Shown piece by piece: positions 30,755 to 40,169 of a stretch of DNA of 41,873 bases (positions within the stretch are counted from its first letter, which is position 1; each line of letters opens with the position of its first letter). This DNA is from JAGXIT01 sp964393815 (GTDB taxonomy: Bacteria > Patescibacteriota > Saccharimonadia > Saccharimonadales > UBA4665). The notes under the pieces were generated by a model that saw nothing but the letters and a program-made list of their open reading frames with translations, was not told the origin of the DNA and searched no databases. Location: assembly GCA_964393815.1 (NCBI GenBank), contig CAYMUP010000005.1:1-41873 (forward strand), written 5' to 3'. The position numbers were made by a program, and so were the translations under genes.

Positions 30755-32056
30755 CTACCAGCTGAAGGCTTCACGGTGAATTTGGCTGGTGGGCACCCCG
30801 AGCGAGTGGATCTGCGCACTAACGGCGTCTAGCATGGCCTCAGTACCGCAAAGATAGTAGTCGAACTGCGCAGGAGCGGTGAGCTTTGAGGCGAGCAGCT
30901 TAGGGCTAATTCGCCCGAGCGTAGACTCTGGGTCAACCTCCACTTTCTCTTGGCTGTAGTTTGTCACCAGATGGTCCCCAAGGGCGCGTCTAAACTCTGA
31001 AACAAGCGGCGCACTTGCAACCGATCGGTTTGAATAAAAGAGCCACTGGTCTAGCTCATCTCGAGGTCGCAAAATATCGTCGATAAATGGCGTCACTCCT
31101 ATGCCTCCCGCAACATACACGCGCGGACGCAGGCTAAAAGGCACTTCCTGCATAAAAACCCCATGTGGGCCGCTAACCCAGACCTCTGCACCTTCTTTTA
31201 GCACCGCAAAGTCTTTGCTAAAGGCGCCAAAGACACGGTAAATAATCGTCAGTGTGCCCGTAGCTTCGTTGTACTGAGCCACCGAAAACGGATGGTCTTC
31301 GCTGATGACACCAAGTTTTACATACACATACTGGCCGCGTTTTGGTGCAACCTGCCCGCTCACCGGCGCTAGCTCAACCATAAAGACATCATCATTTAGC
31401 TGCTTATGGCGTTGGATACGGTAGCGATATTTGTCGAGATTAAAGACCGACCGTAGGCGCAGCAGTGTAAAGACCGCAAAAACAACAACGAGTGAGTATA
31501 GGTACATCTTGATAGATTGATGACTCATAAACTGTGTACCTACGTCTGGCACGTGCAGGAAACTAAATGGCAATGCAATGTAGACAAGGTAGTGAATGTA
31601 TTTCCACGGGCGGAACTTAATTTTTCCTCGCACCAGCGCTGATGTAACCCAAATGAGTAAGACGAGTAAGGAGGCGATCCGTCCAAGCGTAACATGCCGC
31701 TCAAATTGCGTTCCCACGTGAGGCACAACTGTGTACAGCAAATCTTCGCCGTACGCGTACATGACAAGGAGCGGGTGCGCAAAAATGAGGAGCGTAGCGT
31801 ATTTGCCGAGCCAGCTGTGTATCTTCAGTACCGGAGCAAGATCGGCAAAAACCAGCCCAAAAACCGATTTTGCGCCCAATATATACTGCCAGAGCATGAG
31901 CATGAGCCCAAGATAACCAGTGATTGCCGACAGGTAAAGTGCCACCGCTTTCACCGTAAATGACACCGGAAGATGGACAAGTAAGAGGGTTGGCACCACA
32001 GACACAACGAGCAGCCCAATAAGTAGTTTTCGTTTGGTGTTTTCTTGCATACTCAT
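30755..32056 (-). CDS. Ferric-reductase-like membrane flavocytochrome with FNR domain
   Basis: 433 residues from the ATG at 32056; an ATG two codons later is equally possible, and a TATAGT -10 box lies at 32061-32066. Six membrane helices to about residue 210 carry paired His (HSWLGKYATLLIFAHPLLV; HVTLGRIASLLVL; WKYIHYLVYIALPFSFLHVP), as for haem in ferric-reductase-like domains. The cytoplasmic part is an FNR module: FAD site near HPFSVAQYN, NAD site GGIGVTPFIDDI, and C-terminal YLCGTEAMLDAV. It should pass electrons from NAD(P)H across the membrane. Convergent with the FMN-binding/apbE pair, which would be a natural electron acceptor outside. Confidence 0.85.
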   Translation of the reverse strand: MSMQENTKRKLLIGLLVVSVVPTLLLVHLPVSFTVKAVALYLSAITGYLGLMLMLWQYILGAKSVFGLVFADLAPVLKIHSWLGKYATLLIFAHPLLVMYAYGEDLLYTVVPHVGTQFERHVTLGRIASLLVLLIWVTSALVRGKIKFRPWKYIHYLVYIALPFSFLHVPDVGTQFMSHQSIKMYLYSLVVVFAVFTLLRLRSVFNLDKYRYRIQRHKQLNDDVFMVELAPVSGQVAPKRGQYVYVKLGVISEDHPFSVAQYNEATGTLTIIYRVFGAFSKDFAVLKEGAEVWVSGPHGVFMQEVPFSLRPRVYVAGGIGVTPFIDDILRPRDELDQWLFYSNRSVASAPLVSEFRRALGDHLVTNYSQEKVEVDPESTLGRISPKLLASKLTAPAQFDYYLCGTEAMLDAVSAQIHSLGVPTSQIHREAFSW

Positions 32057-32230
32057 ACTAACTATACTGATACTTTGCTGAAAACTAGCTGAATCGAACC
32101 TTGCAGCATGACGTCCACCAGCGCAAAAAGTTTTTGACAAGATGGTTTTACATACCACCACCATCATCATCATGTACCCTTTTTATAAGCACTACGACTT
32201 GGCCATTTTAGCGTATACTATACCTTTAGT

Positions 32231-32881
32231 ATGATGTGGAGAAAGACAACGCTCGCCGACGCGGTCGATGATATCGGCTATCAGCTGGATGCTGCGCTTA
32301 GTGGTAATTCCAGGGTGCTATGGCTGGTGAGCGGAGGCTCAAACATCGAGAATCAAATTAAGATTTTGCAGCATATCGACGTTAGCGCAGCTCAACTTGT
32401 CGTTATGCCCGCCGATGAGCGCTTTGGCCAATATGACCATGCAGACTCCAACGCCGCCCAGCTCCGTGCTGCAGGTTTTAACTATCCCATCGTGGATCTG
32501 CTGGCCGAAAGACTAGGGTTTGCAGAAACTGTTGGTCTTTTTACCGAACGAATACGCCAGGAAATGTCGCAGGCCGACTACGTCTTCGCCACACTGGGCA
32601 TGGGAGCCGACGGGCACATCGTTGGCGCATTGCCACACTCGTTGCCCGTGGCTTCAGTGGACGCAGCAGCAGGTTTTGAAGGACCAGATTATAAACGCTT
32701 TTCGGTGACACTAAGACAGCTGCAGCGTTGTGATGAGATTGCTGTTATTGCCTACGGCGGCTCCAAGGCACCGGCACTTAGGCAACTACGCGCACATACA
32801 GAGACTACAGATGAGTTACCAGCCACAGCGCTCTACGCCTGCGGAAATGTAACGATTTATAACGATCAATTAGGAGGGTAA
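32231..32881 (+). CDS. pgl: 6-phosphogluconolactonase
   Basis: 216 residues. Sugar-phosphate-isomerase-like fold with VLWLVSGGSN, the family block VVMPADERFGQYDHADSNAA and the catalytic TLGMGADGHIVGALP (His of the DGH motif). It hydrolyses 6-phosphogluconolactone. A -10-like box (TATACT 32214-32219 or TATACC 32219-32224) lies 6-11 nt before the ATG; no ribosome site. First gene of the pgl-gnd-zwf set, 4 nt before gnd. Confidence 0.88.
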   Translation: MMWRKTTLADAVDDIGYQLDAALSGNSRVLWLVSGGSNIENQIKILQHIDVSAAQLVVMPADERFGQYDHADSNAAQLRAAGFNYPIVDLLAERLGFAETVGLFTERIRQEMSQADYVFATLGMGADGHIVGALPHSLPVASVDAAAGFEGPDYKRFSVTLRQLQRCDEIAVIAYGGSKAPALRQLRAHTETTDELPATALYACGNVTIYNDQLGG

Positions 32882-32885
32882 AATA

Positions 32886-33806
32886 GTGAAAATTGTCGTA
32901 CACGGACTCGGGCGCATGGGCATGCAGATCGCACGTAAACTTGCCGAGAGCGGCGAACATACGGTCTATGGGCACAATAGAAGCCCAGAACCAATGGCAG
33001 AGGCGGAAACATATGGAGTGAAACCCACCCCTGATAAATCGACCATCCAAGGTGAATTTGGTAGTGAAAGAGCGGTTGTCTGGGTGATGTTACCAGCCGA
33101 GATCACCGATCAGATCATCATGGAGTGGACAACTCTATTGCCACAAGGATCGATCATCATAAACGGGGGTAACTCAGACTTTCGTAAAACCAAAGAGCTA
33201 AACCAAAAGGTAAAAGCAGCAGGTCAGGAATTGATCGACATTGGGGTTAGTGGTGGCGTTTGGGGGTATCAAAATGGCTTTCCTCTCATGTGTGGTAGCG
33301 ACAATGAAGATGTTTTTACGCACATTACACCGATTCTACAAACACTTACCCAACCCGGCGGTATGTATTACCGATTTGGAGCGAGTGGTGCCGGCCACTA
33401 CGTAAAAATGGTACACAATGCCATCGAGTACGGCATGATGCAAAGTCTCGGCGAGGGCTTCCGCATGCTGCACGACGGTCCCTATACTGGCGTAAACCTT
33501 GCTGCGGCTGCTGACCTCTGGCAGCACCAGAGTGTCATCACTAGTTGGCTGACCGAACTCAGTCGCCAGGCGCTTGCAGAGAACCCGGAGCTTGACGGCG
33601 TAAGTGGATATGTCGCCGAAAGTGGTGAGGCACGCTGGACGCTTGAAGCGGCCAAAGAACTTGGCATCGAACTCCCAGCTATCCAAGCCGCGTTTGACGT
33701 GCGACTTCGCTCACAGACTGGCGAGACAAACTTTGCCACGAAAGTCGTCGCTGCGCAGCGTAATAAATTTGGTGGCCATAACCTGAATGGCGAAGGTGCC
33801 GCATGA
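32886..33806 (+). CDS. gnd: 6-phosphogluconate dehydrogenase, short NAD-type
   Basis: 306 residues from a GTG, with GGAGGG about 9 nt upstream. Nucleotide loop HGLGRMGMQIARKL, then GHNRSPEPM, INGGNSDFRKTKEL, the substrate loop IDIGVSGGVWGYQNGFPLMC and the catalytic Lys/Asn block GHYVKMVHNAIEYGMMQ. The length fits the short YqeC/GntZ class, not the 470-residue class. It oxidises and decarboxylates 6-phosphogluconate to ribulose 5-phosphate. Confidence 0.92.
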   Translation: MKIVVHGLGRMGMQIARKLAESGEHTVYGHNRSPEPMAEAETYGVKPTPDKSTIQGEFGSERAVVWVMLPAEITDQIIMEWTTLLPQGSIIINGGNSDFRKTKELNQKVKAAGQELIDIGVSGGVWGYQNGFPLMCGSDNEDVFTHITPILQTLTQPGGMYYRFGASGAGHYVKMVHNAIEYGMMQSLGEGFRMLHDGPYTGVNLAAAADLWQHQSVITSWLTELSRQALAENPELDGVSGYVAESGEARWTLEAAKELGIELPAIQAAFDVRLRSQTGETNFATKVVAAQRNKFGGHNLNGEGAA

Positions 33807-33849
33807 TAATGTACGGGATATCTTACATCGGTAGAGAGGAAACCAACTA

Positions 33850-35226
33850 GTGGATTACCGCGACAAATCACTGCTGCTTGTCATATTTGGAGTCACCGGC
33901 GACCTTGCACAACGCAAACTTTTGCCTGCCCTCTACCATCTACAGCAAAAGGGCGAACTACCCGCCCAGACACGCATCGTTGGCATAAGCAGACGTAAAG
34001 TTTCTGTCCAGTCAGTGTTTAAGCCAGTTATCTCATATCTAGAATCATCTTACGACAAGCGAAGCTTAGAAGAAGTTATGGACATGACTGAGATGGTCGA
34101 AATGGACGTGGCAAGTCCGAAGGACTACGAAAGCTTACTTGTCAGGCTCAAAGACCTCAGCGAAGAAATCGGCCCTGGAGTAAGCCGCTTGTACTACCTC
34201 TCTATTCCAGCCAATGCATTTATCGAAATTGTTTCTAATCTGGGTAAAACTGGTCATCAACACCCCTTTCCCACCGATATGGACCAGCCGAGATTGCTTG
34301 TGGAGAAACCCTTTGGCCGGGATACAAAGTCCGCCCGCGAGCTGGTAGAAGTTGCCGACCAAAACTTTGGCGAGCAACAAACTTTCAGGATTGACCACTA
34401 CCTAGCGAAAGAAACCGCGCAAAACATTTTGACGTTTCGGTTTGGCAACCCCCTTTTTCAGTCAATTTGGAACGCTCGCCATATTTCTGAAATCCACATC
34501 TGTGCTCATGAGACCATCGGCATCGAAAACCGCGTAGAATTCTATGAGCATACAGGAGCACTTAGGGACATTATCCAAAGTCATCTTTTGCAATTGCTTG
34601 CGCTTATCACCATGGAAGCACCCGCTGAGCTTGATAGTCAAAACATACATAAATCCAAACTCCGGCTGCTTGAGAGCATCAAAACCATCGAAACTGGTCA
34701 AGTTAACGATAAGACCGTACGTGGCCAATACCACTCCTATCGTACAGAAGTCAACAATCCCAAATCAGTGACTGAGACGTTTGCACGGCTGCAGCTCGAA
34801 GTAGACAACGAACAGTGGCGTGGAGTTAAGGTAGTCTTAGAAACCGGTAAAGCACTTTCCGAAAAAAATACCCAAGTTTTAGTCAAGTTTCGCGCAAATG
34901 AGACAGCGAGCGGTACGAACGCACTTATTTTCCGCTTGCAACCCAAAGAGGGTATAACCCTACTCCTCCAAGCAAAACAGCCAGGAATTTACAATGACAC
35001 TGATGAAGTTGAAATGGATTTTGACTATGAGAGGTCTTTCGGGGGAACAGCTGAAGCGTACGAACGCGTTATTATAGACGCTATTCGCGGTGACCAATCA
35101 CTTTTTGCTTCTGCAGAAGAAGTTCTGTCATCATGGCGAATTGTAGAAAATGTTTTGACAAAATGGGCCAAAAATGATGCTGAACTCACAACATATGACG
35201 TCGGCGCAAATGCCAAAAATCTGTAA
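33850..35226 (+). CDS. zwf: Glucose-6-phosphate 1-dehydrogenase
   Basis: 458 residues from a GTG with GAGAGGAAA upstream. N-terminal loop IFGVTGDLAQRKLLPALYHL, catalytic block QTFRIDHYLAKETAQNIL (family RIDHYLGKE; Gly replaced by Ala), and substrate-binding LVEKPFGRD. It starts the oxidative pentose phosphate pathway. With pgl and gnd in the same cluster the whole oxidative branch is encoded in 3 kb. Confidence 0.94.
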   Translation: MDYRDKSLLLVIFGVTGDLAQRKLLPALYHLQQKGELPAQTRIVGISRRKVSVQSVFKPVISYLESSYDKRSLEEVMDMTEMVEMDVASPKDYESLLVRLKDLSEEIGPGVSRLYYLSIPANAFIEIVSNLGKTGHQHPFPTDMDQPRLLVEKPFGRDTKSARELVEVADQNFGEQQTFRIDHYLAKETAQNILTFRFGNPLFQSIWNARHISEIHICAHETIGIENRVEFYEHTGALRDIIQSHLLQLLALITMEAPAELDSQNIHKSKLRLLESIKTIETGQVNDKTVRGQYHSYRTEVNNPKSVTETFARLQLEVDNEQWRGVKVVLETGKALSEKNTQVLVKFRANETASGTNALIFRLQPKEGITLLLQAKQPGIYNDTDEVEMDFDYERSFGGTAEAYERVIIDAIRGDQSLFASAEEVLSSWRIVENVLTKWAKNDAELTTYDVGANAKNL

Positions 35227-35246
35227 GATATTTTACACCTAACTGC

Positions 35247-35275
35247 TTGTGCTTTATGTCACACAGGTCTATAAT
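35247..35275 (+). promoter_or_regulatory. Promoter of the glucan gene cluster
   Basis: TTGTGC (35247-35252), 17 nt, TATAAT (35270-35275). It gives a 5' leader of about 40 nt to the glycosyltransferase. Confidence 0.6.
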
Positions 35276-35321
35276 GCATATGTAAACACTAACAAGCGTT
35301 TTAGAGACAGACCAAAAAACC

Positions 35322-36569
35322 ATGAAAGTATTGATGCTCGGGTGGGAATTACCTCCGCACCACACAGGTGGGATGGGAGTAGTATGTTATCAGATGTGCA
35401 AAGAACTTGCACATTCTGGTGCCGATATTGAGTTTATTTTGCCTTTCGCAGCCGACTTTCCGAACATAGACTTTATGGCTATCAACCCTGCTCTACCCGA
35501 AGGTGTAGAGGAAGTGATCGGAATCACAGCTGGCAGTACCTATGACAGTCAATATTTCGAGTACGTTTCTACCGATGGTAGCACTCGCGGTGTGCATATG
35601 GACGAGCACCAGACCCAGTACGCCCGTTATGTGGCCAAACTCGCAAAAATCAACGAATACGATGTTATCCACGCTCACGACTGGCTCACTTTTCGGGCAG
35701 CATTAGCGGCAAAACAGGTTTCTGGCAAGCCACTTTTTGTCCACATACATGCTACGGAGTATGATCGTTCGGGAGGTGGCCGCGGTAATCCTCAGGTCCG
35801 AGAAATCGAGTACATGGGTTTGCACCTTGCAGACAAGATTTTTGCAATCAGCCAAGCCACCAAAGATACGATCATCCGTGAGTACGACATTGACCCAGAC
35901 AAAATTGAGATTGTACATAATGCTATGGAGCTTGAGGACCACGAGCTTCACGAAGATACCTCGGCCAACACATTTAAATATTTACAGGCCATGCAGTCGG
36001 TCGGCTACCGAGTTGTGCTCAGTGCCGGGCGGCTGACCATCCAAAAGGGCCTGACAAATCTGCTTGAAGCTTTTGCCCTTGTAGTGTCTCGTCAGCCAAA
36101 AAGTTTGCTACTCGTTGTTGGGTCAGGGGAGCAATACACTGAACTCATTGAGAAATCTGCAGAACTCGGCATCAGTGGCAACGTACTTTTTACTGGTAGG
36201 CTTGATGGTACGGGCAAAACCTGGCGAGATGCATTCCGTGTCGCCAACCTTTTTGTTATGCCGAGCGTCTCAGAGCCCTTTGGCTTAACGCCGTTCGAAG
36301 CGCTCCACCAGCACACACCCTCGCTCATCAGTAAGCAATCCGGCGCTAGCGAGCTACTGAAGAACGTTCTAAAGGTAGATTTCTGGGATATAGATGAAAT
36401 GGCAAATCAGATTATTGCCGTACTGCGCAGCCCCGACCTAGAACAAACACTGGCCACGGAAGGCCATGCTGAGCTAGAGCGTATCACATGGAAAAAATCA
36501 GTCGATACAATGATGCAACACTACACGCATCACTGCAAAAGACACCGGAGTTACGCATATGGACGCTAA
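35322..36569 (+). CDS. Glycosyltransferase, GT4/GT5 glycogen-synthase-like
   Basis: 415 residues, GT-B fold. The N-terminus, WELPPHHTGGMGVVCYQMCK, has the K/H-x-G-G-(M/L)-(A/G) loop of starch and glycogen synthases. HAHDWLTFRAALAAK and VHIHATEYDRSGGGRGN follow. The C-terminal domain shows SAGRLTIQKGLTNLLEAF and the donor-site motif SVSEPFGLTPFEALHQHTPS (E-x7-E). It probably extends an alpha-glucan from a nucleotide sugar. Its end overlaps the GH57 start by 11 nt. Confidence 0.85.
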   Translation: MKVLMLGWELPPHHTGGMGVVCYQMCKELAHSGADIEFILPFAADFPNIDFMAINPALPEGVEEVIGITAGSTYDSQYFEYVSTDGSTRGVHMDEHQTQYARYVAKLAKINEYDVIHAHDWLTFRAALAAKQVSGKPLFVHIHATEYDRSGGGRGNPQVREIEYMGLHLADKIFAISQATKDTIIREYDIDPDKIEIVHNAMELEDHELHEDTSANTFKYLQAMQSVGYRVVLSAGRLTIQKGLTNLLEAFALVVSRQPKSLLLVVGSGEQYTELIEKSAELGISGNVLFTGRLDGTGKTWRDAFRVANLFVMPSVSEPFGLTPFEALHQHTPSLISKQSGASELLKNVLKVDFWDIDEMANQIIAVLRSPDLEQTLATEGHAELERITWKKSVDTMMQHYTHHCKRHRSYAYGR

Positions 36570-37776
36570 ACGAGCAATCGTGCTCTACCTGCATGTCCAC
36601 CAGCCTTTCCGGGTACGCCACTACACCGCACTCGACATAGCTCATCAACATGATTACTTTGATGCCCCAAATGGCTCCAGAGAAAATAACGCAGATATTA
36701 TTCGTAAAGTTGCCGAAAAATCGTACCTACCAACGAACGAGCGATTACTCAAGATGCTAGAAGTGCACCCCAAGTTTCGTTTTAGCATGTCAATCACAGG
36801 GACTGTACTCGAACAATTTGAGCACTATGCACCTGAAGTACTCGCAAGTTTTCAAAGGGTAATAGCGACAGGAAGAGTTGAAATTGTCGCTGAAACCTAT
36901 CACCACTCGCTGGCATTTTTCTACAACCGTGAAGAGTTTGAGGCCCAAGTGAAAATGCACCAGGAAATCGTCGAACGCCTTTTTGGCGTAACACCGACTG
37001 CATTTCGTAACACTGAGCTCAGTTACAATAACGACCTCGCCTACTGGGCAGACCGCGCCGGTTACAAAGCAGTTTTATGTGAAGGGTGGGACGCCGTGAT
37101 GGGTTGGCGCAGCCCAAATTATGTCTATAGGCCAGCCTATACCGCAAACATCCGAGCGTTAACCAAAAATTACAAGCTAAGTGATGATATTGCTTTCCGT
37201 TTCAGCAACCGCGATTGGTCTGAGTACCCACTGACGACTGAAAAATTCATGTCCTGGACAAACAATAGCTGGGATCAACCGCTCCTAAACCTTTTCATGG
37301 ACTATGAGACGTTTGGCGAGCATCAGTGGGCCGACAGCGGCATTTTTGACTTTCTCGAGCACTTACCACACGCGTGGCTAAGTAGTAATCCCGCCCATAC
37401 ATTTATGACGGTCACCGAAGCCGCAGAGGGTTTTGAGCCTGTCGGGCAGATAGATTGCCCGCAGACCATCACTTGGGCAGACACTGAACGCGACCTTACC
37501 GCCTGGCTCGGCAACAAAATGCAGCAAGGCGCAATTTTGTCTCTGTACGATCTTGAAAAGCCTATCATTGACAGCGGGGATCTTGCGCTTATAGAAGATT
37601 GGCGTAAGCTTCAAACCAGCGATCATTTCTACTATATGTGTACGAAATATTTTAACGACGGTGATGTTCACGCCTACTTTAGTCCATACACATCCCCATA
37701 CGAAGCCTACATTGCGTTTATGAACGCTTACCACGACCTTAGATATCGTCTCGTCGAGAAAGGTGTGGTAGTCTAA
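36559..37776 (+). CDS. GH57 family glycoside hydrolase (alpha-amylase / glucanotransferase-like)
   Basis: 405 residues. The GH57 conserved regions are in order: LYLHVHQPFR (region 1), GRVEIVAETYHHSL (region 2), FRNTELSYNNDLAYWADRAG (region 3, nucleophile Glu) and MDYETFGEHQ (region 4, acid/base Asp). Acts on alpha-1,4 glucans in the cytoplasm; no signal peptide. The length and region 4 fit the small amylase group. Same operon as the glycosyltransferase and GH15. Confidence 0.9.
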   Translation: MDAKRAIVLYLHVHQPFRVRHYTALDIAHQHDYFDAPNGSRENNADIIRKVAEKSYLPTNERLLKMLEVHPKFRFSMSITGTVLEQFEHYAPEVLASFQRVIATGRVEIVAETYHHSLAFFYNREEFEAQVKMHQEIVERLFGVTPTAFRNTELSYNNDLAYWADRAGYKAVLCEGWDAVMGWRSPNYVYRPAYTANIRALTKNYKLSDDIAFRFSNRDWSEYPLTTEKFMSWTNNSWDQPLLNLFMDYETFGEHQWADSGIFDFLEHLPHAWLSSNPAHTFMTVTEAAEGFEPVGQIDCPQTITWADTERDLTAWLGNKMQQGAILSLYDLEKPIIDSGDLALIEDWRKLQTSDHFYYMCTKYFNDGDVHAYFSPYTSPYEAYIAFMNAYHDLRYRLVEKGVVV

Positions 37777-37841
37777 ATACATGCGGTGGGCAGTAACCTT
37801 TAGCTATTTGGAGTCAAATTCTTTCACTACGGAGCTGGTCC

Positions 37842-39773
37842 GTGGGTAGGCCAGTTATACTTGGCAATGGCAGCCTGACCGTTGGTCTCAACGAAGCAGG
37901 CTTAGTTCACGACTTTTACTACCCCTATGTTGGTCTCGATAACCTCACTACCTCACGGAGCGATCACCATAAGATAGGTATCTACGTTGATGGTTCTTTC
38001 TCTTGGGTGGAGCAAGGTGCGTGGCAAACCAACGTCGATTTTGACGCCGATTCGCTCGTCAGCCAAGTACTCATGACAAACCAAGACCTCGGTATTGAGC
38101 TAGAGTTACACGACTTTGTAGATTACGAGTTCAACGCATTTTGCAGGCACGTAATTATACGCAACATGCGCGCCGTCCCTCGTACCGTTCGAATATTTTT
38201 CCACCAAGTTTTCCAGATCTCTCGTGCTGGCCGAGCGGACACCGCACTCTTCGTGCCAGATCAAAACTATATACTTGATTACAAGGGTCGTTGCAGCCTC
38301 CTTGTTTACAGCCAGAAGGAATCGGGTGAGCCTTTTGATCAGTACTCTGTAGGTAATTATGAGATCGAGGGCAAAGAAGGCACCTGGAAAGACGCCGAGG
38401 ACGGCGAACTAACGAATAACGCCGTAGAACACGGCGGTGTTGACTCAGTGATCGCAAATACTCTTAGTCTCTCTGCAAATGAAGCAGCAGCCGTAAACTA
38501 TTGGATTGTCTGTGCAGACTCACAGTTTGGAGCTGAACGCATACACACTCAGTTACTTGAGGACGGGCTAACCATGCGCATGAACCACGCACGGGATTCA
38601 TGGCAAGAGTGGCTTAGTCAATCGGCGAGCGCAATCGCACACATGTCAGAGGAAGAGCAAACGGCCATCAAGAAATCATTGCTGGTTATCAAAGCCCATA
38701 CTGACCGTCGAGGTGGTGTCATCGCCAGTTGTGATTCAAGCATCTACAACTTTGGTCGCGATTACTATAGTTATGTTTGGCCGCGCGATGGTTGCTATGT
38801 TATGTGGCCGCTCATTCGGCTGGGCTACACCGAAGAGCCCAAAAAATTCTTTTCGTTTTGCCGCGATATCATGCATCCAGATGGCTATATGATGCACAAG
38901 TATCAGCCAGATAAAGCTATCGGCAGCACTTGGCATCCCCTCGTTCACGGCAAACGAAGTGAACTCGCTATCCAAGAAGATGAGTCGGCGATTGTGCTTT
39001 ATATACTTTCAGAGTTTTATAACGAGTCTGGTGACAAAGAGTATGTAGGTGGTCTGTATAGCACACTCATTCAGCCCATGGCAAATTTCCTTGCCAAGTT
39101 TATGGATGAAGAGACAGGTCTGCCTCATGCCAGCTATGATCTTTGGGAAGAAAAGTTCTCCACTAGCACCTATACTACCGCCCTTACCTGGCGGGCGCTT
39201 GAGGAGGCGGCAAATTTTGCAGACATGTTTGAGTACCCTGACGACGCAGTAAAGTGGCGCAAAACTGCCGAAAAAATTGCGGGCAACCTTGATGTCTTTT
39301 TTGAACCCGAACGCGGCGCCTTTCGAAAAGGCTTTTTAAGGCAGCCGGATGGATCCTTGCAGTTTGACAACACGATCGACGTCTCCAGCGCATACGGCGC
39401 CATGATGTTTGCATCTAAGGTATTTGGTTCCTCGCACATCCGTAGCACATACGAAGCTATCGAGCGACTGTTACTCGATAAATCTCCGTCCGGTGGTAGC
39501 CCGCGGTACGAAGATGATAATTACTTTGCTTCTAACCCCAAGTACATGGGCAATCCTTGGTTTGTCACGACTTTATGGGTCGCCCAGTACTATTTGCAGG
39601 TTCATCGCGAGCATGACGCAGAACGTATCGTCGAATGGGTACTCAGCAAACGGATCCCAAGCGGTGTCCTCAGCGAGCAAATAAACCCCTCAGATAGCCA
39701 TCCTCTCTCTGTGACACCACTGGTCTGGAGCCACGCAGAGCTCATTAATATTCTTCTCGACCTCCGCGACTAA
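37842..39773 (+). CDS. GH15 family glucoamylase / trehalase-like hydrolase
   Basis: 643 residues from a GTG (GGAGCTGG upstream). N-terminal beta domain (NGSLTVGLNEAGLVHDFYYP) followed by the (alpha/alpha)6 barrel with FGRDYYSYVWPRDGCYVMWP, DLWEEKFSTSTYTTALTWRA (general acid Glu region) and a C-terminal PLVWSHAELI (catalytic base region with Glu). It releases glucose from glucan ends or cleaves trehalose. No export signal, so it is an intracellular partner of the upstream synthase and GH57. End of the plus-strand unit. Confidence 0.88.
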   Translation: MGRPVILGNGSLTVGLNEAGLVHDFYYPYVGLDNLTTSRSDHHKIGIYVDGSFSWVEQGAWQTNVDFDADSLVSQVLMTNQDLGIELELHDFVDYEFNAFCRHVIIRNMRAVPRTVRIFFHQVFQISRAGRADTALFVPDQNYILDYKGRCSLLVYSQKESGEPFDQYSVGNYEIEGKEGTWKDAEDGELTNNAVEHGGVDSVIANTLSLSANEAAAVNYWIVCADSQFGAERIHTQLLEDGLTMRMNHARDSWQEWLSQSASAIAHMSEEEQTAIKKSLLVIKAHTDRRGGVIASCDSSIYNFGRDYYSYVWPRDGCYVMWPLIRLGYTEEPKKFFSFCRDIMHPDGYMMHKYQPDKAIGSTWHPLVHGKRSELAIQEDESAIVLYILSEFYNESGDKEYVGGLYSTLIQPMANFLAKFMDEETGLPHASYDLWEEKFSTSTYTTALTWRALEEAANFADMFEYPDDAVKWRKTAEKIAGNLDVFFEPERGAFRKGFLRQPDGSLQFDNTIDVSSAYGAMMFASKVFGSSHIRSTYEAIERLLLDKSPSGGSPRYEDDNYFASNPKYMGNPWFVTTLWVAQYYLQVHREHDAERIVEWVLSKRIPSGVLSEQINPSDSHPLSVTPLVWSHAELINILLDLRD

Positions 39774-39879
39774 TTTCACCTGGGGTTGATCTTTAACTTC
39801 GGTAACTTTTACCTCATTTGGTAATTAGTATTACGAGATATGATGAAGATATAAAACACATTTAAAATGCTGCATATAG

Positions 39880-39912
39880 AAAAAGACCTCCATTCACATG
39901 AGGTCTTTTTTA
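39880..39912. terminator. Bidirectional terminator
   Basis: AAAAAGACCTC (39880-39890) and GAGGTCTTTTT (39900-39910) with a 9-nt loop. T-runs lie on both strands, between the convergent GH15 and bL33 genes. Confidence 0.85.
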
Positions 39913-39925
39913 ACGGCAGTAGGCC

Positions 39926-40129
39926 TTATTTCTTTGGCTTTACTTCGTTGCGACCGAGGTTCTTCTTGGTCTCAGTAAAGATAACGTGCTTGCGCAGTTT
40001 TTTGCTGTACTTGCGGAGACTCAGCTTTTCCGGAGTGTTCATCGTGTTTTTCGATGTGTAATATATGCGCTCACCAGACTCTTCACTCACGAGTCCGACA
40101 AGTTTACGCTTTTCACCTTTTTTAGCCAT
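39926..40129 (-). CDS. rpmG: Ribosomal protein bL33, zinc-free type
   Basis: 67 residues. MAKKGEKRKLVGLVSEESGE, then YYTSKNTMNTPEKLSLRKYS and LRKHVIFTETK match bL33. All four zinc-binding Cys of the C+ form are missing. A 12-residue basic tail (LGRNEVKPKK) extends past the usual end. Part of the large ribosomal subunit. Confidence 0.92.
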   Translation of the reverse strand: MAKKGEKRKLVGLVSEESGERIYYTSKNTMNTPEKLSLRKYSKKLRKHVIFTETKKNLGRNEVKPKK

Positions 40130-40169
40130 ATCTACGACAGTTTAACAGATATAAGTGTGAATGTAAACA

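Noticed and set aside
32156..32173. CACCACCATCATCATCAT, which would encode six His like an affinity tag
   Set aside because: It lies in the upstream region of the ferric-reductase-like gene with no open frame using it and no vector-like flanks. A natural CAC/CAT microsatellite is the simpler explanation.
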